A DNA stretch of 64,000 bases from Corynebacterium sp. CNJ-954 (GCF_001942345.1 NZ_MKKI01000046.1:1-64000); one strand, 5' to 3'; numbered from the stretch's first letter, positions 52,381-62,605 are shown. Numbers and translations are program-made. Notes: generated from the letters alone by a model not told the origin.

Positions 52381-53611
52381 CCGACCCTCCCGGGTCCAGG
52401 GCACGTCGACCGCGACAGTATCCCTCGCGATGCTCGCAGGCATCGCACTGCTCTCCACCGGTGGGCCGTTCGGTACAGACATGTACCTGCCGTCCCTGCC
52501 GGAGATCACCGACGATCTCGGCACCACGGCCTCGCTCACCCAGCTCACGATCACCGCCTTCATGGTCGGTATGGCCGTCGGACAGCTTGTCGTCGGCCCG
52601 CTCTCCGACCGTGCAGGACGCCACCGGCTGCTCGTCGCCGCGACCGTCGTCGGGCTGCTGGCATCCGTGATCTGCGCCCTCGCACCGTCAATCTGGCTCT
52701 TCATCGTCGTGCGCTTCTTCCAGGGCGCCGCCGGTGGTGCCGGAGTGACACTGGGACGCTCCATGATCGCCGACCGGCTCAACGGGGCAGCCGCGGCGGC
52801 AGCCCTGTCGACGATGATGATCTTCACCTCTGTCGCCCCCATCGTCGCACCCGTGGTCGGTGGCGCCGTCGCAGGACTCGCCGGATGGCGGGCGGTGTTC
52901 TGGACCCTGGCCGCCGTCGCCGTCGCCCAGGTGGTCGTCGCCCTCGCGCTCCCGGAGACCCACCCTGCAGAGAAGCGTACCGAGGGCGCGATGCTCGTGG
53001 TGTACCGACGCATGGCGGGCCTCTTCCGCGTCGGCCCCTATGTCGGACACCTCGTGGCATTCGCGATCGGATTCGGTGGATTCTTCGCCTTCGTCTCCGG
53101 CTCGTCCTTCGTGATGCAGGAACAGTTCGGCCTCACGGCGTCCCAGTTCAGCCTGGTGTTCGCCGGTAATGCGGTCGCACTCGTGCTGGCGAACATGGTG
53201 AACGCCCGCGTCGTCAAGAAAGTCGGTCCCGCGCGGATGCAGGCCATCGGCCAGGGGCTGCTCTTCGTCGGCGGGCTGGGGCTGCTGGTCATCGCCCTGA
53301 CCGCGCACAGCCTGGTTCCGGTGATCCTGTTCACCTTCGTTGCGACGATCGGGACCGGACTGAACCTGGGCAACACCACGGCCTTGGCGATGGATCTCGC
53401 CCCCGGACGTGCCGGCGCGGCGTCGGCACTGCTCGGTGCCGGCCAGTTTCTCGCCGCCGGTATCGTCGCCCCGATCGTCGGCTTGGGGGAGGACGGTCTG
53501 CTGACCATGGCGACGGTGATGGCGTCATGTGCCGCCGTCGCCGTCCTCAGTGGCCTCTACGGCCGCCGTGGTGCCCGGCGCACCCGTTCCCCTGAAACAC
53601 CGGGCAGTTGA
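52373..53611 (+). CDS. Bcr/CflA-type MFS drug transporter
   Basis: A 412-residue, twelve-span transporter. Bcr/CflA features are STDMYLP-like FGTDMYLPSLPEI, motif A GPLSDRAGRHRLL, RFFQGAAGGAGVTLGRSMIAD and APVVGGAVAGLAGWRAVFW. Such proteins extrude bicyclomycin, chloramphenicol or sulfonamide-like drugs or amino acids by proton antiport. ATG at 52373 lies inside the end of the permease gene; GTG at 52370 is an alternative. A convergent MarR gene follows 14 bases away. Confidence 0.88.
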   Translation: MPDRPSRVQGTSTATVSLAMLAGIALLSTGGPFGTDMYLPSLPEITDDLGTTASLTQLTITAFMVGMAVGQLVVGPLSDRAGRHRLLVAATVVGLLASVICALAPSIWLFIVVRFFQGAAGGAGVTLGRSMIADRLNGAAAAAALSTMMIFTSVAPIVAPVVGGAVAGLAGWRAVFWTLAAVAVAQVVVALALPETHPAEKRTEGAMLVVYRRMAGLFRVGPYVGHLVAFAIGFGGFFAFVSGSSFVMQEQFGLTASQFSLVFAGNAVALVLANMVNARVVKKVGPARMQAIGQGLLFVGGLGLLVIALTAHSLVPVILFTFVATIGTGLNLGNTTALAMDLAPGRAGAASALLGAGQFLAAGIVAPIVGLGEDGLLTMATVMASCAAVAVLSGLYGRRGARRTRSPETPGS

Positions 53612-53624
53612 GCAGAGCGGCAGA

Positions 53625-54218
53625 TTAGTTGCGGCTCCGCTGGATGTCCTCGATGAGGCTTTCCGCGGCGATGGACAGGTTCCGCAACGCGGGTACGCCG
53701 CGGCGGAGCTTCGCCAGGTCGCGCCCGTCCATACGACGCGCCGCGCGGGCGATCAGCATCGCCCACTCGTCGGTGATCGAGTTCAGCATCTCGATTCCTT
53801 CGTCGGACAGGTACAGGTCCTGTGCGCGGCGGTCCTGGTCGTTGGCCTGTCGCAGCACCAGCCCGGAGTTGATCAGACGACGCACCGTGGCGGAGACGTT
53901 CGATGCACGCAGGAACCGCAGGCGGGCGATGTCCGACACGCCGCACCCCGGGTGCTGGGCGATGAAGTGCAGGACCTCGATCTCGGACTGGGAGATCGCC
54001 AGTTTGTGGTTCGGGCGGTCCATCAGACGACGCAGGGCGGAGAGGAAGTCGTAGACGGCGGTCGCGATCTCCGCGACATCGATTTCCGGCAGGATCTCCG
54101 GTGCACGGTGTCCGCGGATCTGGTCCTGGACTGTGTCGGAGCCCAGGTCATTGATGAAATCGGTGAAATCGTCGGCAGACTCTGTGGAGTCCGTGGTGTC
54201 CCGGATGTCTTTGGCCAT
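53625..54218 (-). CDS. MarR-family transcriptional regulator
   Basis: A 197-residue regulator with an acidic N-terminal extension (1-45) and a MarR winged helix (about 60-170: ISQSEIEVLHFIAQHPGCGV, FLRASNVSATVRRLINSGLV, then the wing DRRAQDLYLSDEG). It faces the drug-transporter genes and may control them. An inverted repeat at 54275-54300 in its promoter region is a candidate autoregulatory operator. Confidence 0.88.
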   Translation of the reverse strand: MAKDIRDTTDSTESADDFTDFINDLGSDTVQDQIRGHRAPEILPEIDVAEIATAVYDFLSALRRLMDRPNHKLAISQSEIEVLHFIAQHPGCGVSDIARLRFLRASNVSATVRRLINSGLVLRQANDQDRRAQDLYLSDEGIEMLNSITDEWAMLIARAARRMDGRDLAKLRRGVPALRNLSIAAESLIEDIQRSRN

Positions 54219-54274
54219 GGTGGGCTCCTTGTCTGCTACTGACTAGCTTCTGACTGGTGTATCGGTCCCGTCAG

Positions 54275-54300
54275 CTATCACGGTAGCCGACCCGTGGTAG
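54275..54300. promoter_or_regulatory. Inverted repeat upstream of marR
   Basis: CTATCACGG (54275-54283) and CCGTGGTAG (54292-54300) are nine-base arms with one mismatch, about 60-80 bases upstream of the marR start. It could also be the terminator region behind the cardiolipin synthase promoter side, but no gene ends there. Confidence 0.45.
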
Positions 54301-54336
54301 TTTCTGCGACCTATTGTTTATGTCATTGTAAGCCAT

Positions 54337-55905
54337 TTACTGCAGTGCCGATGTAAGCCGGGCAACATTCTCGACATAACGTCGCATCAACGGCCGGTTC
54401 CCCCACTCCTCCTCGGTCAGTTCGGTGCAGGTCGCCCGGTACGTGTCGGTCAGTTCAGTCATCGAATCCAGGAGATCGCCGTGCCCGGAGAGCATGGTCA
54501 CCTCGTAGTTCAGACCGAAAGACCGCATGTCCATGTTGGATGACCCGATGATCGCGACCTCGTCGTCGGCGATGACCAGTTTGGTGTGCAGGACGGCGGG
54601 GTAGGGGTACCGGTGGATCCTCACGCCGGCAGCAAGCATTTCCGCGTAGTAGGAGGACTGGGCGAAGTCGACGATGGTGTGGTCGGCTTTCTCCGAGACG
54701 AAGAGTTCGACCTCGACCCCACGGTAGGCAGCCGTGGTGACGGCGTCCAGGAGTGACTCGTCCGGCACGAAGTAGGGGCTGACCAGCACCAGGTGCTCTT
54801 TGGCGTGGTGGGCCACCGAGGTGAACAGGCGCAGGTTCGGCTCGGTGGTGAAGCCGGGGCCCGACGGGACCACCTGCAGGATCTCGTTCCCGGAGTCCGG
54901 GACCTGCGGGGCGGTGTCGGCATTGAGCCAGTGCGTCGCCTGCGACGGGGAGAGAAGGTCGAGCTCCTCCTTCGACTCGGTGAACCAGTCGACGGCGAAG
55001 ACGGTGTCCAGACTCATCACGATCGGTCCGGTGACCTCGACCATGACGTCGATCCAGTGCCGCCCCTTCTTCTGGTTCTTGGAGAGCAGGTAGCTGGGGT
55101 CGATCATGTTCTGGCTGCCCATGAACGCGGTGTGACCGTCGACGACCACGATCTTTCGGTGGTTGCGCAGGTCCGGTCGTCGGAAGCGCCACTGCCACGG
55201 CTTCAGTGGCAGCATGACCATCCAGTCGACCCCGATCGCCGTCAACCTCTTTCCGAGTTTGAGGTAGCCGGGGTACTTCCAGCTGCCGACGTGGTCGAAC
55301 ATCAGGCGTACCGTGACCCCGCGCTTCACCGCGCGCTCCAGGGCGTCGAAGAAGACCCCGGTGGTGTCGTCCCAAGCGGTGATGTAGATCTGGACGTTGA
55401 CGTAGTTCTCGGCGTGGTCGACCGCCTCCGCCATCGCCTGGATCGACTGCTCGTAGTCGGAGTGCAGCGCCACCAGGCGACCGGTCGCGGCAGGCATCGA
55501 CGTCAGATGCCGGTTGAGGTGCATCATGCTGATGATCTCGTCGGTGACGTCGAATCCGACCGGGACGTCCGGTTCGTCCTCGCTGACGGTGCGGATGAGC
55601 TCATTGGCCTGGTTCTGGATGTTGTGGCGGCGCCGGTTGATGTACGGCGACCCCATGAACAGGAAGAGGATCACCCCTGCGAAGGGGATGAGGAAGATCG
55701 CCAGCAGCCAGGCCATGGCGCTGGTGGGCTTGCGCTGGGAGGGCACGTAACCCAGGGCGATGATCTTCAGCGTGTAGTCCAGCAGTACGAGCACCCACTG
55801 CCACCACTCGAGCCCGTCGCCGATGACGTTGCCGAACAGGGGGAAACCGAAGTTGTCGGGGGTGATGAACGACCAGAAATCCGATGCGGCCACCATGGCG
55901 GTCAC
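54337..55905 (-). CDS. cls: Cardiolipin synthase (phospholipase D family)
   Basis: A 522-residue membrane enzyme with two N-terminal membrane segments (WWQWVLVLLDYTLKIIALG; WLLAIFLIPFAGVILFLF) and two HKD active-site motifs, RNHRKIVVVDGHTAFMGSQN and LHTKLVIADDEVAIIGSSN. It condenses phosphatidylglycerol molecules to cardiolipin. GTG start at 55905 overlaps the xthA stop; an ATG nine bases further in is possible. Confidence 0.94.
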   Translation of the reverse strand: MTAMVAASDFWSFITPDNFGFPLFGNVIGDGLEWWQWVLVLLDYTLKIIALGYVPSQRKPTSAMAWLLAIFLIPFAGVILFLFMGSPYINRRRHNIQNQANELIRTVSEDEPDVPVGFDVTDEIISMMHLNRHLTSMPAATGRLVALHSDYEQSIQAMAEAVDHAENYVNVQIYITAWDDTTGVFFDALERAVKRGVTVRLMFDHVGSWKYPGYLKLGKRLTAIGVDWMVMLPLKPWQWRFRRPDLRNHRKIVVVDGHTAFMGSQNMIDPSYLLSKNQKKGRHWIDVMVEVTGPIVMSLDTVFAVDWFTESKEELDLLSPSQATHWLNADTAPQVPDSGNEILQVVPSGPGFTTEPNLRLFTSVAHHAKEHLVLVSPYFVPDESLLDAVTTAAYRGVEVELFVSEKADHTIVDFAQSSYYAEMLAAGVRIHRYPYPAVLHTKLVIADDEVAIIGSSNMDMRSFGLNYEVTMLSGHGDLLDSMTELTDTYRATCTELTEEEWGNRPLMRRYVENVARLTSALQ

Positions 55906-56675
55906 AGTGCGTAATCCACGATGACAGGGGCGTGGTCGGACGCCCCCTTACCGGAGCGTTCCTCCCGGTCCACGACCGGGGAGGAGGGGGTGAGCCCCCG
56001 CGAGTACTGCAGGTCGATCCGGATTCCCTGGTTCTTCTGGAACCGCATCGCCTGGTAGTCCCAGTAGGTGTAGGTGCCCTCGAGCGGGGCGGTCGCCTCG
56101 GTCATGCCGCCCCGTTGCACGAGATCTTCCAGAGCCGCACGTTCCCGAGGGGTGACGTGCGTCTTACCCTCGAACCAGGAGCGGTCCCACAGGTCCTTGT
56201 CCGTGGGGATGATGTTGAAGTCACCGACGACAACGACCGGGTCGCCCACGTCCTTCCCCTTCTCCAGGTAGGACGCCATGCTGTCGAGAAAGTCGATCTT
56301 GTAGGTGAAGTGGCGGTCGGAGATCTCCCGCCCGTTGGGGACGTAGAGGCTCCACACCTCGACCCCGCCGCAGCGGGCACCGACTGCCCGGGGCTCCAGC
56401 GAGGGTTCCGCGGCCGGATCCTTGTCGAAGCGGGGCTGACCGAAATCCGAGCGCACGTCCTCGACACCCACCCGGGACAGGATCGCCACACCGTTCCAGG
56501 AGTTCTCGCCGACGTGGGCGTGCCGGTACCCGGTGTCGGAGAAATCCGGGAACTGGTCATCGGTGCATTTGGTCTCCTGAAGGCACAGGACGTCGACGTC
56601 CGAGCGTTCCAGGAAGTCCCGGACACGTTGTTCCCGGTTACGCACGGAGTTGATGTTCCAGCTGGCGATCCTCAT
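55902..56675 (-). CDS. xthA: Exodeoxyribonuclease III
   Basis: A 257-residue AP endonuclease/3' exonuclease of the XthA family: RIASWNINSVRNR, LCLQETKC, SLYVPNGREI, VVVGDFNIIPTDKD and the C-terminal SDHAPVIVDY contain the catalytic Asn, Glu, Tyr, Asp and His. DNA base-excision repair. Its stop overlaps the cls GTG (GTGA), so both are cotranscribed. Normal length. Confidence 0.95.
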   Translation of the reverse strand: MRIASWNINSVRNREQRVRDFLERSDVDVLCLQETKCTDDQFPDFSDTGYRHAHVGENSWNGVAILSRVGVEDVRSDFGQPRFDKDPAAEPSLEPRAVGARCGGVEVWSLYVPNGREISDRHFTYKIDFLDSMASYLEKGKDVGDPVVVVGDFNIIPTDKDLWDRSWFEGKTHVTPRERAALEDLVQRGGMTEATAPLEGTYTYWDYQAMRFQKNQGIRIDLQYSRGLTPSSPVVDREERSGKGASDHAPVIVDYAL

Positions 56676-56739
56676 GCCCTACACCATATCCACTCCGCGG
56701 CGATCGCACCTCAGCGAGATCACCGGTGAGACCACCGTC

Positions 56740-57873
56740 TCAGGCACCTGTCCCGGCGCCGTCGGTCAGCGTCAGGCAACGGTGTCGGTGATGCTCTGTG
56801 AAACCGAGGGAACGGTAAAGGCCGAGACCGGCCTCGTTCGTGGTGATGACCTGCAGGTAGCTGCGCGTCGCGCCATGCTGGCGTCCCCAGTGGAGCATCG
56901 CGGTGCCCATCAGTCGTCCGAGGCCCCGACGGCGCCATGCCGGTGCCACCTCGACGGCCGAGTACCCGAGGAACTGTTCCCGCCCGCCGGTGGTGACGGT
57001 GCCGCGCGTGACCGCGACGAGGACACCGTCGACGGTGAGGCGCGCGAAGCCGAGCGTGCCGTCGATCCGACCGGCGAGGAGCCGGAGCGCGTGTTCGGGC
57101 AGGGGTTCTCCGCGGAAATGGTAGAGACTCAGCCACTCGTCGTCGGGTTCATCCGAGACGGAGAACTCGACGTCCGGAGGCCCGTCGGGGACCGGTGGAA
57201 GTTCGCCCTCGAGCGTACGGGCCATCACGATGATCTCCGGGCCCGCCTGTGTCCCGGGCAGCCCGAGAAGATGCTCGGCAGGACGTGCCACCCGGTCGGG
57301 GAGCAGGATCCGGGTGGGGAGCTCATGCTGCCGGTAGAACGCGTGGATGGCCTCCAGCGGTACCGGGGTGGTGCCGGTCTCCGGGCCCAGCGGGACGGCG
57401 GAGTTCGACCGTTCGGTGATCCCGTCCCCCGCGCGCATCAGCCAGCCGGCGACCGTGTCGTTGGTGATGCCGGGGAACGCGGCGGCGGTGGCCTGTTCCA
57501 CCGCGCGAATGTCGGAGGTGCGCACCGGACGGTCGGCGAGGGTCTTGAGGACGACGACGTCGTCGGCCGGAACCGTGTGCACGACCCCGTCAGTCGTGCG
57601 GATCTGCAGCGGTTCCACCGAGTCGATGACACCGATGAGGTCGGTGACTAGGGGACGTCCCGTCGACGGGTTCATCGCCGGGCGGGCGGAACTCTCGCCG
57701 TTGTCTTTCGTGACGAGACGGCGGACCGTCGCGCGCACTCCCGTCCGGACGCCGCGGGGGTCGGTGTGGCGGGACACCGGGAAAGGGAGGCCCGTGGTCC
57801 CCGGCGTCAGCGCGCCGGCATGCGCCGCCGACCACGACGTGTCGGGTGACGGTTCAGGTGAGACGTCACTCAT
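56740..57873 (-). CDS. Two-part GNAT acetyltransferase
   Basis: A 377-residue protein. The N-terminal half (about 45-150) has a strand-rich segment with [13 protein letters not shown] and LVTDLIGVI that fits the SH3-like extension found before some actinobacterial GNATs; the C-terminal half (about 240-375) is a GNAT domain with [20 protein letters not shown] as the acetyl-CoA loop and [19 protein letters not shown]. Substrate unknown. Start at 57873 (MSDVSPEPS), overlapping the def stop region by eight bases. Conserved neighbourhood xthA-GNAT-def. Confidence 0.86.
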   Translation of the reverse strand: MSDVSPEPSPDTSWSAAHAGALTPGTTGLPFPVSRHTDPRGVRTGVRATVRRLVTKDNGESSARPAMNPSTGRPLVTDLIGVIDSVEPLQIRTTDGVVHTVPADDVVVLKTLADRPVRTSDIRAVEQATAAAFPGITNDTVAGWLMRAGDGITERSNSAVPLGPETGTTPVPLEAIHAFYRQHELPTRILLPDRVARPAEHLLGLPGTQAGPEIIVMARTLEGELPPVPDGPPDVEFSVSDEPDDEWLSLYHFRGEPLPEHALRLLAGRIDGTLGFARLTVDGVLVAVTRGTVTTGGREQFLGYSAVEVAPAWRRRGLGRLMGTAMLHWGRQHGATRSYLQVITTNEAGLGLYRSLGFTEHHRHRCLTLTDGAGTGA

Positions 57874-58501
57874 CGTGGCCGAAGGGGTCAGGATCGACGC
57901 CGGGTGTCCAGGAGTTGCCTGCGACAGTCCAACCCTCACGCTTCACGGCCTTCTTCGCGGCACGTTTGTTGCGGCCGATGAGGGTGTCGATGTAGAGGTA
58001 CCCGTCCAGGTGGCCGACCTCATGCTGAAGGCAGCGGGCGAAGAAACCGTAGCCTTCGACGGTGACGGGTTCGCCGTGCTCGTCGAGTCCGGAGACACGG
58101 GCCCAGTCGGCACGTCCGGTCGGGAAGTCGTAGCCGGGGACGGAGAGACAGCCTTCGACGTCATTCTCCTCGTCCGGCATGGTTTCCGGGATCTCGGAGG
58201 TCTCCAGGACAGGATTGATCAGGCATCCGCGACGCATGGGGCCGCCCTGGGCGTCGATGTCGGCGCCGGGTTTACGGGTGCCGTCCGGCCCGTCGATGTC
58301 GGGGCAGTTGTATACGAAGAGGCGCTTGGAGACGCCGACCTGGTTCGCCGCCAGGCCGACGCCGTGGGCCAGGTCGAGGGTCTCGTACATGTCGGTGATG
58401 AGCTCACCGAGCTGTCCGGTGCCGACCTCCGCCTCTGCGACGGGCTCGGTGGGGTGATGGAGGACGGGGTCGCCGCAGATGACGACGGGGAGAACTGACA
58501 T
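57866..58501 (-). CDS. def: Peptide deformylase
   Basis: A 211-residue metallohydrolase removing the N-formyl group from new proteins. All three motifs are present: [18 protein letters not shown] and QHEVGHLDG (metal-binding Cys and two His). The C-terminal tail is a little extended. Start at MSVLPVVI (58501). The stop precedes and overlaps the GNAT start. Confidence 0.96.
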   Translation of the reverse strand: MSVLPVVICGDPVLHHPTEPVAEAEVGTGQLGELITDMYETLDLAHGVGLAANQVGVSKRLFVYNCPDIDGPDGTRKPGADIDAQGGPMRRGCLINPVLETSEIPETMPDEENDVEGCLSVPGYDFPTGRADWARVSGLDEHGEPVTVEGYGFFARCLQHEVGHLDGYLYIDTLIGRNKRAAKKAVKREGWTVAGNSWTPGVDPDPFGHDE

Positions 58502-58530
58502 GCCCTCCAGAATAACCGCCGGGTGCGGAA

Positions 58531-59879
58531 CTAGACGTGGAGGTCGGACTTTTCCACGGACTTCGGCACCAGCCACACGGCGACGGCGGAGATGATCGCG
58601 ACGGCGGCCAGGTAGAGGCCGATCGTCCAGGACTTTCCGGTGGAGTCCAACAGCAGCTGGGCGATCATCGGGGCGAAGGCGCCGCCGAGGATCGAACCGA
58701 GGGCGTAACCGATGGACGTACCGGAGTACCGGACCTCTGCGGGGAACATCTCGGCGTACAGGGCGGACTGCGGGGCGTAGGACGGGGCCAGTCCGATCGT
58801 GAGCACGACGATCACCAGGACCAGCCAGAGCAGCTCGCCCTTGTCGACGAAGAACCACATGGGCACGGCCCACACCGCGATGAGCAGGTAGCCGATGATG
58901 AACGTCTCGCGTCGTCCGATCTTGTCGGAGATACGCCCGGACCAGATGGTCAGCACCAGCCATGACACTCCGCCGATGAGGGTGGCGATGAGGGTCTGCG
59001 ACTTGGCCATGCCCAGTTCGTTGGAACTGTAGGAGGAGAAGAAGGCGATGATCATGTAGCCGGCGGCATTGTTGCCGGCGAAGATCAGGCGGCGAGCAGC
59101 ACGCGGCGCCAGTGGTTCTTGAACAGGCTGCCCAGCGGTGCCGAGGCCTCCTTGCGGCGTTTCTGCATCTCGAGGAACACGGGGGACTCGTCGACGGCGC
59201 GGCGGATCAGGTAGCCCACGGCGATGAGCACCACCGAGGAGATGAACGGGATGCGCCAGCCCCAGCTCTGGAAGGACTCGTCGGACATCCCGTTCGTGAG
59301 CAGGAACATGAAGGAGGACGCCAGGATCAGACCAAGCGGCACACCGATCTGCGGGTAGGAGCCGAACATGCCACGCTTGTCGCGGGGAGCGTGCTCCACG
59401 GCCATCAGGGCCGCGCCACCCCACTCGCCGCCGGCGGAGAGGCCCTGGAGGATGCGCAGCAGGATCAGCAGCAGCGGTGCCGCCACACCGATGGTCTCGT
59501 AGGTGGGCAGCAGACCGATGAGTGCGGTGGCGACCCCCATGCCGAACAACGTGACGACCAGGACCATCTTGCGTCCGTAGCGGTCACCGAGGTGGCCGGC
59601 GACCACGGCGCCGAGCGGACGGAAGAGGAAGCTGATGCCGATGGTCGCCCAGGAGATCACCTGGGCGAGGGGAGAGTCGCCCAACGGCGCGAAGAACAGG
59701 GGCGCGAAGACGAATGCGGCGGCCTGCGCGTAGATGAAGAAGTCGTACCACTCGATGGTCGTCCCGACGAGGGTGCCTGCCAGGACACGCCTCTGCTCAG
59801 GGGTCTGTTTCGGGGAGTCGGACGAGGCCGTCGAAGATGGCGGGTTCGGCGTCGATGTCGTGGACGGGGAGGTGCTCAT
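58531..59879 (-). CDS. MHS-family MFS metabolite/proton symporter (apparent frameshift)
   Basis: Twelve-span transporter of the metabolite:H+ symporter (ProP/ShiA) type: [51 protein letters not shown] and, in the second half, [12 protein letters not shown]. The frame breaks near 59090 (RRVLLAA, stop) and continues as [13 protein letters not shown]; one missing G restores LLAGLIFAGN, so a sequence error is likely. The substrate, an organic acid, osmolyte or shikimate-like compound, cannot be told. Start at MSTSPSTTS (59879). Confidence 0.88.
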
Positions 59880-60022
59880 GTGTGTCTCTCTGGGTCTCTC
59901 CGGGATGAGGGGACGATCCACCGGGGAAAGGGTGGGAAGGTGGAAAAAGTAAATCGTCCGGGCAGCAGTACTCTACGCAACGGTGGTGCCGTGATGGAGC
60001 GAAACTACCATCTTGGGTCGGC

Positions 60023-60036
60023 TAAACTGATTCACC
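60023..60036 (+). promoter_or_regulatory. -10 element of a leaderless DUF3263 transcript
   Basis: TAAACT (60023-60028) ends eight bases before the GTG at 60037 and no ribosome site is present, so transcription probably begins at the start codon. Confidence 0.45.
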
Positions 60037-60273
60037 GTGGATGAACTGACTGACGGGGCGGGTGCGGGCCTCTCCGAGCGCGACCGGGAGATGCTGGACT
60101 TCGAGGCCCTGTGGTGGCGCGACGAAGGAGCGAAGGGGGAGGAGATCCGACGTCGTTTCGGGGTGAGTCCGGTCCGGTACTACCAGCAACTCAATGCGTT
60201 GATCTCGCGACCGGAGGCGTTGGACGTTGCTCCGGTGGTGGTGGGGGCGTTGCTGCGGCGGCGGGAAGGCTGA
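60037..60273 (+). CDS. DUF3263 small protein
   Basis: A 78-residue protein with the DUF3263 pattern: LSERDREMLDFEALWWRDEG followed by IRRRFGVSPVRYYQQLNALI. The helix-turn-helix-like second half suggests DNA binding, but the role is unknown. It is widely conserved in actinobacteria, usually beside a LytR_C protein as here. GTG start, probably leaderless. Confidence 0.9.
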   Translation: MDELTDGAGAGLSERDREMLDFEALWWRDEGAKGEEIRRRFGVSPVRYYQQLNALISRPEALDVAPVVVGALLRRREG

Positions 60274-60324
60274 TTGATCGCGTTCCCCGGGGTGTCATGT
60301 GGACGTGACTGGTGTGACTGTAGT

Positions 60325-60336
60325 TAGTATTGGGGC
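60325..60336 (+). promoter_or_regulatory. -10 element of a leaderless LytR_C-protein transcript
   Basis: TAGTAT (60325-60330) ends six bases before the GTG at 60337, and no ribosome site is visible. Confidence 0.45.
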
Positions 60337-61191
60337 GTGACTGATCAGAACGGACCCCGCCACGGAGACGACTCCGTCTACGACCCGAACCCGGACACGG
60401 CCTACGATGACGAGTACGCCATCGACCCCGCCATGGGCGCGGCCGCCGCAGGAGGAACCGCCGGAGCCGCCTCAGGGTCCGCTGCCGGGGCCGACGGGCA
60501 GGACGGCGCAAACGGCACCGGAGGTCCGCCTCTCCGGGGCCTGGCCATGGTGCTCACCGCCGTCGCGGTGGTGCTCATCGCCTGGGGTGTCTACTCCTTT
60601 GTCGGCGGCGACGGGGACGACACCGAGGACACCGCCCAGGACACCACCACCGGCCAGGGCGGTGCGGGTACCACGTCCCGGGACGGTGCTTCCCCTGCCT
60701 CACCGCAGGACGGTACCGACGCAGCCAAGGATGGCGCCGCTTCCCCGTCCGCCAGCGAGGGGGACACAGCCGCAGGTGATCCTGCCCGGGACGGGGAGGG
60801 CAGTCTCGACGACGAAGCCGGAGCAGGGGACACCGGGGGCGGCGAACCCGCGGCGCCCGGCGTCGACCGGGGGGCCACTGCGGTCACCGTCCTCAACAAC
60901 AGTGGCGAGCCCGTCGCCCAGAGCACCGCAGACCGGCTGCGGGGCGAGCAGTGGACGAACATCGGCTACGGCAACCTCCGGGGCCGGATCGACGGCATCA
61001 GCGAGGAGTCGCGGGTGTACTACCCCGAGGGCAACGCGCAGTCCCAGGCAGCAGCCGAACAGGTCGCGAGCGACCTGGGGATCACCGCCGCCGCCGGCAA
61101 CCCGGACTACTATGACCGCTTCGGCGAAGCGGATGTCCGCAACGGCCCCCGTGCCGACGGCGTGGTCGTCGTGCTGACCGGTCCACTGTGA
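60337..61191 (+). CDS. LytR C-terminal-domain membrane protein
   Basis: A 284-residue type II membrane protein: an acidic and Ala/Gly-rich cytoplasmic N-terminus (1-65), one membrane segment (LAMVLTAVAVVLIAWGVYSF), a long Asp/Gly/Thr-rich external linker (about 90-180) and a LytR_C domain (AVTVLNNSGEPVAQSTAD, VYYPEGNAQSQAAAEQVA, ADGVVVVLTG). LytR_C domains occur in cell-wall-associated proteins. GTG start, probably leaderless. Confidence 0.88.
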   Translation: MTDQNGPRHGDDSVYDPNPDTAYDDEYAIDPAMGAAAAGGTAGAASGSAAGADGQDGANGTGGPPLRGLAMVLTAVAVVLIAWGVYSFVGGDGDDTEDTAQDTTTGQGGAGTTSRDGASPASPQDGTDAAKDGAASPSASEGDTAAGDPARDGEGSLDDEAGAGDTGGGEPAAPGVDRGATAVTVLNNSGEPVAQSTADRLRGEQWTNIGYGNLRGRIDGISEESRVYYPEGNAQSQAAAEQVASDLGITAAAGNPDYYDRFGEADVRNGPRADGVVVVLTGPL

Positions 61192-61202
61192 CACTGATGC
61201 AG

Positions 61203-61215
61203 TAACATCCTCCCC
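61203..61215 (+). promoter_or_regulatory. -10 element of a leaderless ybdK transcript
   Basis: TAACAT (61203-61208) ends seven bases before the ATG at 61216, with only CCTCCCC between. Confidence 0.45.
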
Positions 61216-62397
61216 ATGGAATTTCCGTCCTCCGCCCCGACGGTCGGTATCGAGTGGGAGGTGGCCCTTGTCGACCCGGAGACAAGGGACCTCGTTCCGC
61301 GTGCCCCCGAACTCGTCGACGCCCTCGACGAGCGTTTTCCGGGACACCGGGTCACCCGTGAGTTCCTCGCGAACACCGTCGAGATGGTCACGGGCGTCCA
61401 CGAGACGATCCCGGACGCGGTGGAGGACCTGCGTGAACAGCTGACCCAGATCCTCGCCGTCGCCGATGACCTCGGCGTGAACGTCTTCTCCGCCGGGACG
61501 CATCCTTTCGCGCACTGGGGCGACCAGCTCCTCAGCGACAAGAGCAGCTACCAGGAGATCATCCAGCGGACCCAGTACTGGGGACGCCAGATGCTGATCT
61601 GGGGCATCCACGTCCACGTCGGCGTCGGCGGACGTGACCGCGTCTGGCCGATCATCAACGCCGTCATGACGCAGTACCCGCACGTCCTGGCACTGTCGGC
61701 GTCCTCCCCTGCCTGGGAAGGGCTCGACACCGGCTACGCCTCGAACAGGACACTGCTGTACCAGCAGCTGCCGACCGCCGGGATGCCCTACCAGTTCGCC
61801 GACTGGGACGAGTGGGAGGCGTTCAACAAGGACCAGGACCGTTCCGGGGTGATCAACCACACCGGGTCCATGCACTTCGACGTCCGGCCGTCGAAGTACG
61901 GCACCGTGGAGGTCCGGTTCGCCGACGCCACGATGGACATCCGCGAAGTCGCCGCCATCAGTGCCTTCATCCACTGCCTCGTCGTCCACTACGAACGCGA
62001 GTGGGAGGCGGGCCGGGAGCTGCCGACCCTGCAGCACTGGCACGTCGCCGAGAACAAGTGGCGGGCTGCGCGTTACGGCCTGGAAGCCCTGATCATCACC
62101 GACCGGGACACCACGGAACGGTGGGTCACCCAGGACATCTCCGACTGGCTGGACATCCTTGCACCGATCTCCGAGGAGTTCGGGTGTGCCGAGGCTCTGC
62201 AGGGCGTGCGCGACATCATGCAACGCGGTGGGGACTATGCACTGCAGCGGGCCGCGGCACGTGAAGCCGGGGCTGCGTTGGAGCCGGGGACCCGCACCCG
62301 GGGTGATGTCGGGGCCGAGCAGGGGTTCACCCAGCCCGAGTCGTGGATTGCGGCGGTGGATCTCACGGTGGACACCTTGAAAAGGTCCGTGTCCTAG
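61216..62397 (+). CDS. ybdK: YbdK-type carboxylate-amine ligase (glutamate-cysteine ligase 2 family)
   Basis: A 393-residue GCS2-family enzyme: [14 protein letters not shown] near the N-terminus, [45 protein letters not shown] and [20 protein letters not shown]. Members have weak glutamate-cysteine ligase activity in vitro; the natural amine is uncertain, and corynebacteria use mycothiol rather than glutathione. Probably leaderless. Confidence 0.92.
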   Translation: MEFPSSAPTVGIEWEVALVDPETRDLVPRAPELVDALDERFPGHRVTREFLANTVEMVTGVHETIPDAVEDLREQLTQILAVADDLGVNVFSAGTHPFAHWGDQLLSDKSSYQEIIQRTQYWGRQMLIWGIHVHVGVGGRDRVWPIINAVMTQYPHVLALSASSPAWEGLDTGYASNRTLLYQQLPTAGMPYQFADWDEWEAFNKDQDRSGVINHTGSMHFDVRPSKYGTVEVRFADATMDIREVAAISAFIHCLVVHYEREWEAGRELPTLQHWHVAENKWRAARYGLEALIITDRDTTERWVTQDISDWLDILAPISEEFGCAEALQGVRDIMQRGGDYALQRAAAREAGAALEPGTRTRGDVGAEQGFTQPESWIAAVDLTVDTLKRSVS

Positions 62398-62605
62398 TCG
62401 GCCAGCTGCCTTCCCGGGGCCGCTACCGGGCTGGGACGGACATCAGGGGGTGGAATATCCTCGTGCTGCCGCCCTGGAGTCTCCGTCCCAGCCGACGAGG
62501 TACAGGGAGCCGGGGTTGTCCACAGGCCCCGGGGACGGGATGGACAGAGCCGGAGCAGTTCTGGTGTACTTCGCGCAGGGGAATGCCGGAGTGGAGGGGG
62601 ACATC

